A stretch of DNA of 64,000 nt from Spirochaetota bacterium (GTDB taxonomy: Bacteria > Spirochaetota > UBA4802 > UBA5368), in assembly GCA_004297825.1 (NCBI GenBank), contig SCSX01000015.1:62001-126000 (forward strand). Direction: 5' to 3'. The notes under the pieces are model-generated. The model was not told the origin of the DNA. It saw only the letters and a list, made by a program, of their open reading frames with translations, and ran no database searches. Shown one piece after another: positions 1-8,482 of this stretch. Each line of letters begins with the position of its first letter. Within the stretch, counting starts at the first letter, position 1. The position numbers and the translations under genes are program-made.

Positions 1-126
1 CCCGATCGAGAGCAGCCCCGTCGCGATGAACGTCACCGCGAGTATCAGGAAAAAAGAAAGGCGAACCGTCTTCTGACGCATCGAGCTGCGGAAGGATTTC
101 CTGAGCATCCTGAACAGGTATATCAT
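1..126 (-). CDS. Partial membrane protein, N-terminal 42 residues
   Basis: An open frame starts at ATG 124-126 and runs off the left edge of the window. It opens with a basic stretch (MIYLFRMLRKSFRSSMRQKT) followed by a hydrophobic segment that can be a signal anchor. It lies 9 bases behind the phoH stop codon, so it is probably the third gene of the aspS-phoH operon. In many bacteria the gene after phoH encodes a membrane HD-domain protein (PgpH/YqfF type) that degrades c-di-AMP. That identity is only a guess from context, because no catalytic part is visible here. Confidence 0.55.
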   Translation of the reverse strand, partial: MIYLFRMLRKSFRSSMRQKTVRLSFFLILAVTFIATGLLSIG

Positions 127-135
127 GCGATCGGC

Positions 136-1113
136 CTATTCCGTTTTGGCATGACGATCGTACGCCCCGACGATTTTTTCCACGATGGGATGCCGGCAGA
201 TATCTTCTTTCCCGAATTCCACAAACGCTATCTCCTCGATTCCCCGAAGCACCTTCATCGCGTTAAGCAGGCCCGACTTTTTGGGTTTCTCTATGTCGAT
301 CTGGGTGACGTCCCCGGAGATTACGATCCTGGAGCCGGTCCCGAGCCTCGTCAGGAACATCTTCATCTGCGAGCTGGTGGTATTCTGGCCCTCGTCAAGG
401 ATGATAAACGAGCGGTTGAGGGTGCGGCCCCTCATGTAGGCGAGCGGCGCGATCTCGATGCTTCCCTTTTCGATGAGCTTGGTGGTGCGCTCGAATCCCA
501 CGAGGTCAAAAAGCGCGTCGTAGAGCGGCCGGAGATACGGATTGATCTTCTGGATGAGATCGCCGGGAAGGAATCCCAGGCTCTCCCCGGCCTCCACCGC
601 CGGACGCGTTAGGATGATCCTCTCCACCCTTCCGTTAAGCAGATGCTGAAGCGCGACCGCGACGGCGAGATAGGTTTTACCGGTTCCCGCGGGCCCGATG
701 GAAAGCGTTATCGGAAATTTCTGGATCGAGGTGATGTACCGGGCCTGGTTCAGGGTGCGGGGGGAAATCGTACGCCCGGATTCCGGGATGAGGATCTTGA
801 GCCTGTTCAGCTCGTCGATATCGACGCTGCCGCCCTTCGCCACGGTGGTCGCCAGGTACTTGATATCGAACTCGTCGAATTCGTATACCTTCTCCCGCTC
901 GTGAAGAAAATCCCCCATGAGGTGCAGGAGCCGCGCGGCTTTCTCCCCCCTGTCCCTGGGTGCGGTGACAATGAGCGTGTTCCCGCGGGGAATGATGCGC
1001 ACTTCCATGATTTTTTCGATGATGCGGATGTTCGCGTCCTTGAGACCGCAGATGCGCCGGTAGAGGGCGCCGTCATCGATCTCAACGTGGCTTTGTACGA
1101 CGCCTTCGCTCAT
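136..1113 (-). CDS. phoH: PhoH-like ATPase (YbeZ family)
   Basis: This is a 325-residue cytoplasmic P-loop NTPase of the PhoH/YbeZ family, which is linked to RNA metabolism and usually sits near ybeY. The Walker A motif GPAGTGKT is at about residues 140-147 and the Walker B segment FIILDEGQNT at about 236-245. The first 100 residues form the usual N-terminal domain that precedes the ATPase core, and the length is typical. The ATG lies one base after the aspS stop codon, so the two genes are translated from one mRNA. A membrane protein gene follows 9 bases downstream. The family assignment is secure; the precise substrate is not known from sequence. Confidence 0.93.
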   Translation of the reverse strand: MSEGVVQSHVEIDDGALYRRICGLKDANIRIIEKIMEVRIIPRGNTLIVTAPRDRGEKAARLLHLMGDFLHEREKVYEFDEFDIKYLATTVAKGGSVDIDELNRLKILIPESGRTISPRTLNQARYITSIQKFPITLSIGPAGTGKTYLAVAVALQHLLNGRVERIILTRPAVEAGESLGFLPGDLIQKINPYLRPLYDALFDLVGFERTTKLIEKGSIEIAPLAYMRGRTLNRSFIILDEGQNTTSSQMKMFLTRLGTGSRIVISGDVTQIDIEKPKKSGLLNAMKVLRGIEEIAFVEFGKEDICRHPIVEKIVGAYDRHAKTE

Positions 1114-1114
1114 G

Positions 1115-2890
1115 CTAGCGTTCGACCACCTTAATGCTGAGTTCCCGCAATTGTACGGCGTCCACCGGCGACGGGGCCTCGCTCATGAGGCACTGCCCCT
1201 TTTGGGTTTTGGGAAACGCTATCACGTCGCGTATGGACGCGCGTTTCAATAAAAGCATGATGACCCTGTCCAGCCCAAGGGCGATGCCGCCGTGCGGCGG
1301 GGCGCCGTACTTGAGCGCCTCGAGCAGAAAGGAGAATTTTATCTTCGCCTCCTCCTCGGTAATCCCCAGGACGTTGAACATCTTCCTTTGAACGTCGGTA
1401 GTGCATATCCTTATGGAACCGCCCCCGATCTCGACGCCGTTAAGCACAATATCGTATGCCTGCGCCTTGATCGAATCCACGTTCGCGGGGCTGATAGACT
1501 CGAGCAGCGGTATATGCTCCTCCCTGGGCGAGGTGAACGGGTGGTGCTTCGCGTAATAGCGCTTGTCTTCCTCGTGGTACTCGAGGAGGGGGAAATCCAG
1601 TACCCACAGAAAATTGAACTTGTTCTCGTCGATGAGTCCCAGGTCGCGGCCTATCTGCAGGCGCAGATTCGCCAGCGTATCGTTCACCACGCCAAGGCTG
1701 TCGGAACCGAAAAACACGAGCACCACGCCCTTAAGTCCCAGCTTCGCCGCGAGCGCGCTTTTTTCTGCGTCGCTCAGGAATTTCGCGATTCCCCCCTCGA
1801 ACGCCCCGTCGCGATACCGGAAGTACGGCAGACCCTGCGCCTTGAAAATTTTCACGTATTCGGTGTAGTCGTCGATCATTTTCCGGGAGATCTTTCCCTC
1901 GTCCGGAACCGGCAGGCATTTTATCGCACCCCCCGCCTCTACGGCCGCACGGAATACCTTGAATTCCGATTGGGCGAATATCTCGCTGCAAGTGACCAGC
2001 TCAAGTCCGAACCGCGTATCGGGCGCGTCCTTGCCGTAGCGTTCCATGACGTCGTCATATGCCAGGCATGGGAACGGCGTGTGCACGTCGACGCCGAGCA
2101 CTTCCTTTACCATGACCTTTACCAGTCCCTCGACCTCCTCCATGATCATCTCGCGCGTGATGAACGAGAGCTCCAGGTCGATCTGGGTAAATTCCGGCTG
2201 TCGGTCATTGCGAAGATCCTCGTCGCGGAAGCATTTCACGATCTGGAAATAGCGGTCGAAGCCTGACACCATGAGTATCTGTTTGAAAAGCTGCGGCGAC
2301 TGGGGAAGCGCGTAGAACATTCCCCTGTTGATCCTGCTGGGGACAAGAAAGTCGCGCGCACCCTCCGGCGTCGATTTGTTCAGCATGGGGGTTTCAATTT
2401 CAAAGAAGCGGCGGTCGGTGAGATAGCGCCGCGCAGCCTGCATGGCCTGGTGGCGCTTGATCATGGTGTTCTTCATCTCTTCGCGGCGAAGGTCGAGAAA
2501 ACGGTATGTCAGGCGCACCTCTTCGTTGACGGGCGTTCTTGAATCGAGCGGGAAAGGGGGCACCGCGGACGTGTTCAATATTACTATTTTATCGGCGAGG
2601 ACCTCGAGTGTGCCGGTCCGTAGATTCGGATTGATCGTCTCGGCGGAGCGTAAGGCCACCGTGCCCGTTACATGAAGACAGAACTCGCTGCGAACGCTTT
2701 CGGCTATGGCCGCGATTTCGGGGGACTTGGATGAATTTATGACTATCTGTACTATTCCCGTTACGTCCCTCAACTCAATAAAAATGAGACCCCCGAGGTC
2801 TCTTTTTTTATCAACCCATCCGGCAAGGATTACGCGCCCGCCCACGTCACCGGCGCCGACCTCACCGCAATAAATCCTTTCCCTGAACAT
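1115..2890 (-). CDS. aspS: Aspartate-tRNA ligase
   Basis: Class II aminoacyl-tRNA synthetase that charges tRNA-Asp, or possibly tRNA-Asp and tRNA-Asn. The N-terminal OB-fold anticodon-binding domain (YCGEVGAGDVGGRVILAGWV) is followed by the class II catalytic core with the motif 2 region FRDEDLRNDRQPEFTQIDLE, a bacterial-type GAD insertion, and motif 3 near GGIALGLDRVIMLL. The frame is open up to position 2938, but bacterial AspRS proteins begin at the equivalent of MFRERIYCGE, so the ATG at 2888-2890 is preferred, giving 591 residues. It heads the operon with phoH, one base downstream. Confidence 0.95.
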   Translation of the reverse strand: MFRERIYCGEVGAGDVGGRVILAGWVDKKRDLGGLIFIELRDVTGIVQIVINSSKSPEIAAIAESVRSEFCLHVTGTVALRSAETINPNLRTGTLEVLADKIVILNTSAVPPFPLDSRTPVNEEVRLTYRFLDLRREEMKNTMIKRHQAMQAARRYLTDRRFFEIETPMLNKSTPEGARDFLVPSRINRGMFYALPQSPQLFKQILMVSGFDRYFQIVKCFRDEDLRNDRQPEFTQIDLELSFITREMIMEEVEGLVKVMVKEVLGVDVHTPFPCLAYDDVMERYGKDAPDTRFGLELVTCSEIFAQSEFKVFRAAVEAGGAIKCLPVPDEGKISRKMIDDYTEYVKIFKAQGLPYFRYRDGAFEGGIAKFLSDAEKSALAAKLGLKGVVLVFFGSDSLGVVNDTLANLRLQIGRDLGLIDENKFNFLWVLDFPLLEYHEEDKRYYAKHHPFTSPREEHIPLLESISPANVDSIKAQAYDIVLNGVEIGGGSIRICTTDVQRKMFNVLGITEEEAKIKFSFLLEALKYGAPPHGGIALGLDRVIMLLLKRASIRDVIAFPKTQKGQCLMSEAPSPVDAVQLRELSIKVVER

Positions 2891-2977
2891 CGCGTTTTCC
2901 CGTCCCTGTCCGTTCATTCGGTTCGTAGTGTTCGACACAAATTAAGAGTTCTCAGTAATTTACCGCTCCGGCTTTTG

Positions 2978-3574
2978 TCAAGCCGAAAAATGGGGGGCGA
3001 TCCCGCGATCGAGGAGCACCACGTGCGGACGCCGCGCAAAAACCCCGCTGTCGAAAACGAAACCTTCATGCACCCTGAGAAAGGGAATGCTGCCGCAGTC
3101 TTTTATTTCGCACACGAATTTCCCCGCGGGGCATTTCCGGAAGTCGCATAACCTGCCCCGGTAACTTCCGTCCCGCCCGTCTAGGATATACACATCGACC
3201 CGGTGATGGGGAATGCCTATCGCGTGGAGCTCAAGCAGTCGCCGCAGCGCTTCGACCCTGCGTCGCTGGAGGTCCTTCATCGGGTGATTCGGGTCCATCC
3301 AAACGGCCAGGTCCACATCCCTGCATTGGTGCAGGAAGACGGGCCCGCTTCCCGCGAACCGGTGGTCCGCGGGAACCTCCTTCGAAAGCTCCGACGCCAC
3401 CGACCCGAAGAGCACGATCCTCACTACCGAATCGATCCCGGCGAACGCGCGCGCGATTTCCTCCGCGGCGGCCCGGAAATGTTCCTGTAACGTACGCCGC
3501 CGTGCGTTTTCCTGCTCGATGGCGAGCCCGGGCAACTCACCGCCATCATCCCAAATGAAGCGAACCTTGTCCAT
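2978..3574 (-). CDS. Nucleotidyltransferase-domain protein
   Basis: A 198-residue protein with the minimal nucleotidyltransferase signature: FGS at about residues 56-58 and the metal-binding pair DVD at 86-88 (CRDVDLAVWMD), with a later HRVDVYIL strand that can carry the third acidic residue. The family includes MNT-type antitoxins and aminoglycoside nucleotidyltransferases. No HEPN partner gene is adjacent, so a MNT-HEPN toxin-antitoxin role is not supported. The C-terminal half has four cysteines (C133, C138, C145 and C150 by count) that could bind zinc. The acceptor substrate is unknown. Confidence 0.75.
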   Translation of the reverse strand: MDKVRFIWDDGGELPGLAIEQENARRRTLQEHFRAAAEEIARAFAGIDSVVRIVLFGSVASELSKEVPADHRFAGSGPVFLHQCRDVDLAVWMDPNHPMKDLQRRRVEALRRLLELHAIGIPHHRVDVYILDGRDGSYRGRLCDFRKCPAGKFVCEIKDCGSIPFLRVHEGFVFDSGVFARRPHVVLLDRGIAPHFSA

Positions 3575-3605
3575 ATCCAGTTTATCGATAATTTATTTCA
3601 ATTAA

Positions 3606-3692
3606 AATAGACGCGTTGCGAAACTGCCTTCTCGCGCTCGCAGGGAACCCCTGCGGGGGGCTTTTAAGGGGCTTCGCCCCTTATACCCCATA
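3606..3692. repeat. GC-rich dispersed repeat, copy A
   Basis: The gap between the metallophosphoesterase and nucleotidyltransferase genes holds a run with nested short palindromes (CCCCTGCGGGGGGC, AGGGGCTTCGCCCCTT). A diverged relative occurs at about 26243-26312, sharing GTTGCGA, CAGGGA, the GGGG-C-TTTT block and AGGGGCT. It looks like a REP-type intergenic repeat and could also work as a transcript end. No gene is seen in it. Confidence 0.5.
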
Positions 3693-3759
3693 AAAAATTG
3701 AGTTCCACAACAAGTCTAGTGTGCGCGCATTCACGGGGAACCGCCCGGAAAGAATAGCG

Positions 3760-4920
3760 CTATTCGGAAAATTTAACCAGTATATTCACTATTTCCGGCC
3801 TGTTCCCCGTTCGTACCGGGGGGCCCCAGGTCCCGAAACCGCAGGAGACGTATACGTGCGATGAACCGAATTTCCTGTAACCCCGGCTTACTTCGTAGAT
3901 CATGGAGGTGATGTAATTGAAGGGCCACAGCTGCCCGTGATGCGTGTGACCGCACAGGAGAAGATCGACCTCCTCCGCGATCGCGTCCGGTATACCGAAC
4001 GGCTGATGATCCATGAGTATGACCGGAAGATCGCGCGTGTGTCCCGCAAGGATATTCGCGAGCGGTTTTCGCCTGGTTCCCGAAAACTGCCTGCCGCTCA
4101 GGTCCTCGCGGCCCGCGAGAACGAACGCGTTGTCGATCACCGCGGCTTCGTCCCTGAGCATGGTGATGCCGTGTTCCACGAGGTAGCTCACCGCCTCGTC
4201 GACGCCGCCGATATATTCGTGATTGCCCGTGACCGCGTACACGCCGTATTTCGCCTTGAGCATGCAGATTTTTTCGCCCACGTTTTCCTCGATCACCGGG
4301 GCGATGTCCTCGTCCACGATATCGCCGGCGAGCAGGATGATATCCGGATTCAATTCGTTTATCCTGTCCACGAGCTTCGCGAACCGGCCGTTCCCGATAA
4401 TTACACCCAGGTGAATATCGGTCGCGAGCGCGATATTGAGCGACTTGAGGTGAGTACGCTTTCCCTTGATCTCGAGTTCAAGCCTGTTCATCAGGGGGTT
4501 TGCGGCATTGACATAACCCGCGGCCACCGTTACCGCGGCGATCGCGACGACAAGTCCTCCCGAAAGCTGCCTGCTGATCGCCGACAGGGAGACCCTGCCG
4601 GGGAGCGCCAGGTGCGCCAGGTATGCGGCGCCATGCAGGAGGTCCGCGACCAGGAAGCCGATCGCGAGATACGCCATGAGTCCCAGCCAGATGGAACCGA
4701 TCCAGATAAACGCATCGCTCGCGGTGCACACGGTGAATTTTTCAAGCAGCCGGCCGCCGATATAGGACAGGGCCACGAAGATGAATCCGCCGATAAACCA
4801 GGGGCGGGCCGCGCTCCCTGCCGGGATTAACTGCCCTGCCCTGTAATAAATGTAGAAATTAACCAGGCCGTAGAGCGTGAGGAAAACGGTAAGGAATACC
4901 GCAAACGATGAAGCCTTCAT
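3760..4920 (-). CDS. Membrane-anchored metallophosphoesterase
   Basis: A 386-residue protein with about four membrane segments in the first 140 residues, followed by a calcineurin-like phosphoesterase domain. All metal-binding motifs are present: TDIH (residues 167-170), GD (199-200), GNHE (232-235), a mid-domain histidine in the MDHQPFG region, and GHTHHGQ (324-330). This is the YkuE-like arrangement of a membrane-tethered phosphoesterase, and such proteins often act on lipid or nucleotide phosphodiesters. The start is 20 bases after the TPR lipoprotein gene, so it probably ends the four-gene envelope operon that starts at 7501. Confidence 0.88.
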   Translation of the reverse strand: MKASSFAVFLTVFLTLYGLVNFYIYYRAGQLIPAGSAARPWFIGGFIFVALSYIGGRLLEKFTVCTASDAFIWIGSIWLGLMAYLAIGFLVADLLHGAAYLAHLALPGRVSLSAISRQLSGGLVVAIAAVTVAAGYVNAANPLMNRLELEIKGKRTHLKSLNIALATDIHLGVIIGNGRFAKLVDRINELNPDIILLAGDIVDEDIAPVIEENVGEKICMLKAKYGVYAVTGNHEYIGGVDEAVSYLVEHGITMLRDEAAVIDNAFVLAGREDLSGRQFSGTRRKPLANILAGHTRDLPVILMDHQPFGIPDAIAEEVDLLLCGHTHHGQLWPFNYITSMIYEVSRGYRKFGSSHVYVSCGFGTWGPPVRTGNRPEIVNILVKFSE

Positions 4921-4940
4921 TTTATCCGCCTGCCGCCCGA

Positions 4941-5759
4941 TCAGGGCTCCTTCACTTTTTTCGGATCGAGGCGCTTTACCTCGATCATGTCGTCACGGGC
5001 CTCGTCTCGCAGCCCCAGCTTGTCGTAGGCCCAGGCCCGGTTCCGGTACGCCTCCAGGTAGCGCGGATTGAGCTCGATGGCCCTGGAAAAATCACGCACC
5101 GCTCTTTTCAGCTCGCTCTTGCGCGCGTACGCGATGCCGCGCCGGTTATACCCTTCCGGATTTTCGGGGAGAAGGGTTATGAACGCATTAAAATCCGCGA
5201 TGGCGCGATCGTAGAGTTCCAGGTTCGTGTACACGCAGCCCCGGTTATACAGGGATTTCGCGAAACGGGGATCGGTCTTGATAACCGTGTCATAATCCCG
5301 CAGCGACTGATCGTACATCTTAAGCCGGTCGTACGCGATCGCCCTGTGGTGATAGGCCTCCAGCTCTTCCGGACGCACGCGTATCGCCACGTTGAAATCC
5401 TCTATGGCTTTCTGATACTCTTCCAGTACGATGTACGCCCTGCCCCTGTGAAAGTAGCCGGGATAAAAATCCGGGACGCGACCGATCGCCAGCGAATAAT
5501 CCTTGATCGCGCGCTCCGTTTCGCCGGTCTCTTCGCGCACGGCCCCGCGACCGATATACGCGTCCGCAAAACCGTGATCAAGCGCTATCGCCCGATCGAA
5601 ATTGTAAAGCGCTTTTTCGAACAGCCCGCTCTGGAAATATTTCATGCCCGCCCGGTAGTGGATCCGGGCCTCTTCCGCGTCCGCCGTGTTAGGTACGGAC
5701 GCACACCCCAAAAACAATAACGGCAGCGCGATACAGGCAAGCGCAAGAAGACGGCGCAA
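4941..5759 (-). CDS. TPR-repeat lipoprotein
   Basis: A 272-residue exported protein. The signal peptide MRRLLALACIALPLLFLGC ends in a lipobox (LFLGC, Cys19), so the mature protein should be lipid-anchored. The rest is about seven consecutive tetratricopeptide repeats, recognisable by the recurring A-Y-x-x-R-G-x-A-Y and A-I-x-D-F/Y pattern at 34-residue spacing. TPR arrays are protein-binding scaffolds. The gene starts 3 bases after the OmpA-like gene, and its position between an OmpA-like protein and a phosphoesterase suggests a scaffold in the cell envelope. Confidence 0.85.
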   Translation of the reverse strand: MRRLLALACIALPLLFLGCASVPNTADAEEARIHYRAGMKYFQSGLFEKALYNFDRAIALDHGFADAYIGRGAVREETGETERAIKDYSLAIGRVPDFYPGYFHRGRAYIVLEEYQKAIEDFNVAIRVRPEELEAYHHRAIAYDRLKMYDQSLRDYDTVIKTDPRFAKSLYNRGCVYTNLELYDRAIADFNAFITLLPENPEGYNRRGIAYARKSELKRAVRDFSRAIELNPRYLEAYRNRAWAYDKLGLRDEARDDMIEVKRLDPKKVKEP

Positions 5760-5762
5760 GCA

Positions 5763-6803
5763 CTACTCCGCAACGCGGGGAATCACCACGAGGTCGACCC
5801 TGCGATTGAGCGACCGGTTTACATCCGTGTCGTTGGGTACTATCGGATGGAAATCCGCGAATCCCGCCGCACCGAAACGTCCCGCGTTCAGTTTTTTATT
5901 CAACAGCAGATAGCCAAGCACCGCAAGCGCACGCTCCGTCGAAAGCTGCCAGTTGTCCCTGAATTGAGCGGTGAAAATCGGGATATTGTCGGTATGGCCC
6001 TCTACCATGATGGTATTCTCCGGGTATTCGGCGAGAATCCTCGTAATTTTATCCAATGCCGGCAGTATCTCTTTCTTGAGCTGTGCCGAACCGGAGTCGA
6101 ACGATATCTTGTCGTCAATATTGATAATGAGCTTGTTGTGCAGCTTTTTGAGGCGAATCTGTCCCTTCGAGATTTCGCTCTCGAGCTGCTTGGCAAGCTC
6201 GTTGCGCTGTTCGTCCATTCGGTCGAGCTCCGCTTTTTGGGCCGCGGTAAGCTTTTTAAGTGAAGAGATTTCATTGTTCAGCGACTGGATTTCGCGTTGA
6301 AGATCGGAAATCCTCGCCTCGTAAGACTTTTTCAGCGCGTCGAGCTCTTTAATATTCCGGTCACGCTCGTCCTGGAGCTCCTTGCGTGCGGCCGCAAGCT
6401 CCTTCTCGTAGCGTTCCTGAAGCTTCTTGTTTTCTTCTACTAGCTCCTTTTCCTTGTCGCTGCCTTTTTTCTGTAAAATGTCGATGGTGTTCTGGAGCTC
6501 CTTCACCCTGCTGTCGCACAGCTTCCTGTCATTCGCCCTTTGCGCTTCGAGATTGGCGAGTTGCTTGTTCAGGCTTTCAATCTTGGATTCAAGGTCCTTG
6601 ATCCTGGACTCATAATTCGCTTTCTCGTTCGCGAACTGCGACTTGAGGCTTTTCAGTTCAAGTTCCACGGCTACTTTTTCGTTGTATACCTTTTTGTATT
6701 CGGCGGGGGTATAGAACATCTGGGCCTTCACTTCCCCCCCGGCGAATACGAGTGCGATAAGGATCGACAGAATTACCGGCGTTTTCTTTCTCATGGCGCT
6801 CAC
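5763..6803 (-). CDS. OmpA-family protein with long coiled coil
   Basis: A 346-residue exported protein. A signal peptide ends near AGGEVKAQ. A long charged coiled coil spans roughly residues 30-215, and a C-terminal OmpA/MotB peptidoglycan-binding domain carries VEGHTDNIP and NRSLNRRVDLVV. The coiled coil should hold the peptidoglycan-binding head away from an N-terminal partner. The GTG at 6801-6803 overlaps the upstream stop codon (GTGA) and has AAGGA 7 bases before it; an ATG three codons later (6792-6794) is the alternative. Translation is probably coupled to the upstream lipoprotein gene. Confidence 0.88.
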   Translation of the reverse strand: MSAMRKKTPVILSILIALVFAGGEVKAQMFYTPAEYKKVYNEKVAVELELKSLKSQFANEKANYESRIKDLESKIESLNKQLANLEAQRANDRKLCDSRVKELQNTIDILQKKGSDKEKELVEENKKLQERYEKELAAARKELQDERDRNIKELDALKKSYEARISDLQREIQSLNNEISSLKKLTAAQKAELDRMDEQRNELAKQLESEISKGQIRLKKLHNKLIINIDDKISFDSGSAQLKKEILPALDKITRILAEYPENTIMVEGHTDNIPIFTAQFRDNWQLSTERALAVLGYLLLNKKLNAGRFGAAGFADFHPIVPNDTDVNRSLNRRVDLVVIPRVAE

Positions 6804-7501
6804 TTCCCTATCCTTGCCGCCGCTTCCTTAAGGCGCGCATCGGCCTGTTTTAACAGCTCCGCGGACTTCTTCTGTTCCATTTCCCGTTTTGCAAGGATAT
6901 CCTTCTGCTTCGCGAGGTAGGTTTCATATTCCGCAAGATTAACCTTGTCCTTATCGACCTTCTGGGCGTCCTTGGGATCGGCCGGTGCGGCGGCAGGAAG
7001 CTTGTCCTGGTATGCACGCACGATTTTTGCCTTTTCCAGCTCGCGCTCGGCGACCTTGGCGGAAAGGAGCGCGTCCTTGAGGTCGATTACCGCTTTTTCG
7101 TCTTCGACCAGGGCTTTAAGGTATTCAGCATTCAGGCCTTCGACCTCGGCCTGTTCGGTATTCCGCTTCATGGCTTTTTCATTGTCTTCGAGACCCTTGT
7201 GGTCGTCGGTAAGCATATGCAGCCTTTTCTGCTCTTCGATCACGTCCTTTTGGGCTGATATGACGCTTACGGTCTTCCTGCTGATCACCGCCCGCTGTTC
7301 GTTCAGCTTGAGCTCATTTTCCACCACAAGCTTTTCCTTGTTGATGGTGACGATCTCCTCGGCAAGCTTCTGTATACCTGCATTCTTCTCAAGCGTATCC
7401 TTGAGCGCCGCGTGATCGTCCGGGAGGGACGGCGGCATGGTTGCGAAACAGCCGGAGAGAATTGAAACCAGGAAAACCAGGCATATTCTGGATTTGAACA
7501 T
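6800..7501 (-). CDS. Coiled-coil lipoprotein (DUF4398-like)
   Basis: The frame is open further upstream, but the sensible start is the ATG at 7499-7501, which begins a lipoprotein signal (MFKSRICLVFLVSILSGC, lipobox Cys18) and has GGGG 7 bases before it. The 233-residue product is almost entirely Lys/Glu-rich helix predicted to form a coiled coil, with a short Ala/Pro break near AAAPADPKD. It resembles the DUF4398 group of envelope lipoproteins often found with OmpA-like proteins. It is the first gene of the envelope operon; its stop overlaps the start of the OmpA gene by 4 bases. Confidence 0.75.
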   Translation of the reverse strand: MFKSRICLVFLVSILSGCFATMPPSLPDDHAALKDTLEKNAGIQKLAEEIVTINKEKLVVENELKLNEQRAVISRKTVSVISAQKDVIEEQKRLHMLTDDHKGLEDNEKAMKRNTEQAEVEGLNAEYLKALVEDEKAVIDLKDALLSAKVAERELEKAKIVRAYQDKLPAAAPADPKDAQKVDKDKVNLAEYETYLAKQKDILAKREMEQKKSAELLKQADARLKEAAARIGK

Positions 7502-7684
7502 ACGTTTACCCCACGAGATTGAATGTTTTTTTCTGCGCTTTCGCGGCACACGCACGATGCCGTGCAGAATTGATTCCCAGGAACCTTGTATTGAATCTAC
7601 CGAAAAAGTCCTGGAAGTCAATCGAAAAATAGCCGGCGCGCCTTACCCCTAAAGCTGATGGGGTATCGTATATCAATATTTTCA

Positions 7685-7713
7685 TTGACATGTTATAAGA
7701 CACATACTATATT
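7685..7713 (+). promoter_or_regulatory. Sigma70-type promoter of spoVG
   Basis: A perfect -35 box TTGACA (7685-7690) and a -10 box TATATT (7708-7713) are separated by exactly 17 bases, upstream of spoVG in an AT-rich gap. A second TTGACA (7715-7720) and TATAAT (7728-7733) nearby are only 7 bases apart and cannot form one promoter. Confidence 0.75.
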
Positions 7714-7745
7714 ATTGACAACTACACTATAATGGCGGTACAGGC

Positions 7746-8030
7746 ATGCACGACATCATTACCGAAGTAAGGGTGTTCCCGAAGGAAAACCTTGGGAAGA
7801 CGCTTGGGTTCGCCAATATCACCATTCTGGACAAATTTGTCGTAAAAAACCTTCGCATTGTCCAGGGTGATAAGGGCATTTTCATTGGTATGCCGTCTAA
7901 CAAAAGGAAAAACGGGGATTTCATCGATCTCTTTTTCCCGATTACCCAGGATGCACGGGATTTGATTACCAACGCCATACTCGAAAAATACAAAGAGATT
8001 TCAAACGACCCATCGGCCGTCAGTTCGTGA
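7746..8030 (+). CDS. spoVG: SpoVG family regulator
   Basis: A 94-residue protein that matches SpoVG along its length: a beta-rich N-terminal domain (ITEVRVFPKENLGKTLGFAN, then GDKGIFIGMPS) and a C-terminal helix (DARDLITNAILEKYKEI). SpoVG is a site-specific nucleic-acid-binding regulator found in Firmicutes and spirochaetes; in Borrelia and Bacillus it affects many genes. The ATG at 7746 lies shortly after a near-consensus promoter, and the gene stands alone on the plus strand. Confidence 0.95.
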   Translation: MHDIITEVRVFPKENLGKTLGFANITILDKFVVKNLRIVQGDKGIFIGMPSNKRKNGDFIDLFFPITQDARDLITNAILEKYKEISNDPSAVSS

Positions 8031-8102
8031 CGAGTTAACTTTTTAATTTTATTTATAGCTGCACTACCGGCACGGCATTCCCCGCGGGAGGGAGAACGCG
8101 GG

Positions 8103-8420
8103 TCATTCCTCGCGCCTGAACCGTGACATGAAATTCCAGACGAAATTTGTGAGCCTCATGAGTACGAGCGCGCTGATAACGACATCCATGAGCCTGGGGA
8201 TGGCGATTCCCGTGCCCTTGAATACGCTGAACGTCTCTATCTTGTAGCACAGGAAAAAAGCCAGGACGAATATCAGCGCGTCGCGCGTGGCCTCTACCGG
8301 CCGCTTCGAGGACATTTCGCGCAACGAAGACATCGAGAATACCGCCATGACCGACGCCTCGATGATGACTGCGATCACGAACAGGCTTACGACGTTCTGG
8401 AGCAGTATATCTATATTCAT
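8103..8420 (-). CDS. Small membrane protein, function unknown
   Basis: A 105-residue protein with three likely membrane helices (about residues 7-30, 48-66 and 77-95) joined by short loops, with a basic C-terminus (SRFRREE). I do not recognise the family. It follows the 7TM-DISM sensor gene by 62 bases on the same strand, so it may be cotranscribed with it. Confidence 0.65.
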   Translation of the reverse strand: MNIDILLQNVVSLFVIAVIIEASVMAVFSMSSLREMSSKRPVEATRDALIFVLAFFLCYKIETFSVFKGTGIAIPRLMDVVISALVLMRLTNFVWNFMSRFRREE

Positions 8421-8482
8421 GTGCGGTGCAACCTCCCTGTAACGATCTGCATCTTCCCTCCCTGAGAAGCGTGTATATAATC

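Noticed and set aside
1292-2266. Long open frames opposite real genes (also 16333-17430, 21170-21952, 30514-31617, 33746-34762, 35052-36317 and many more)
   Set aside because: They lie antisense to well-supported genes, have low-complexity Arg/Gly/His-rich products and no ribosome-binding sites. They are expected in GC-rich DNA.
2978-3574. MNT-HEPN toxin-antitoxin system
   Set aside because: The nucleotidyltransferase motif is present but no HEPN gene lies next to it.
7715-7733. Second TTGACA/TATAAT promoter before spoVG
   Set aside because: The boxes are only 7 bases apart, too close for sigma70. The 7685-7713 pair is the better promoter.
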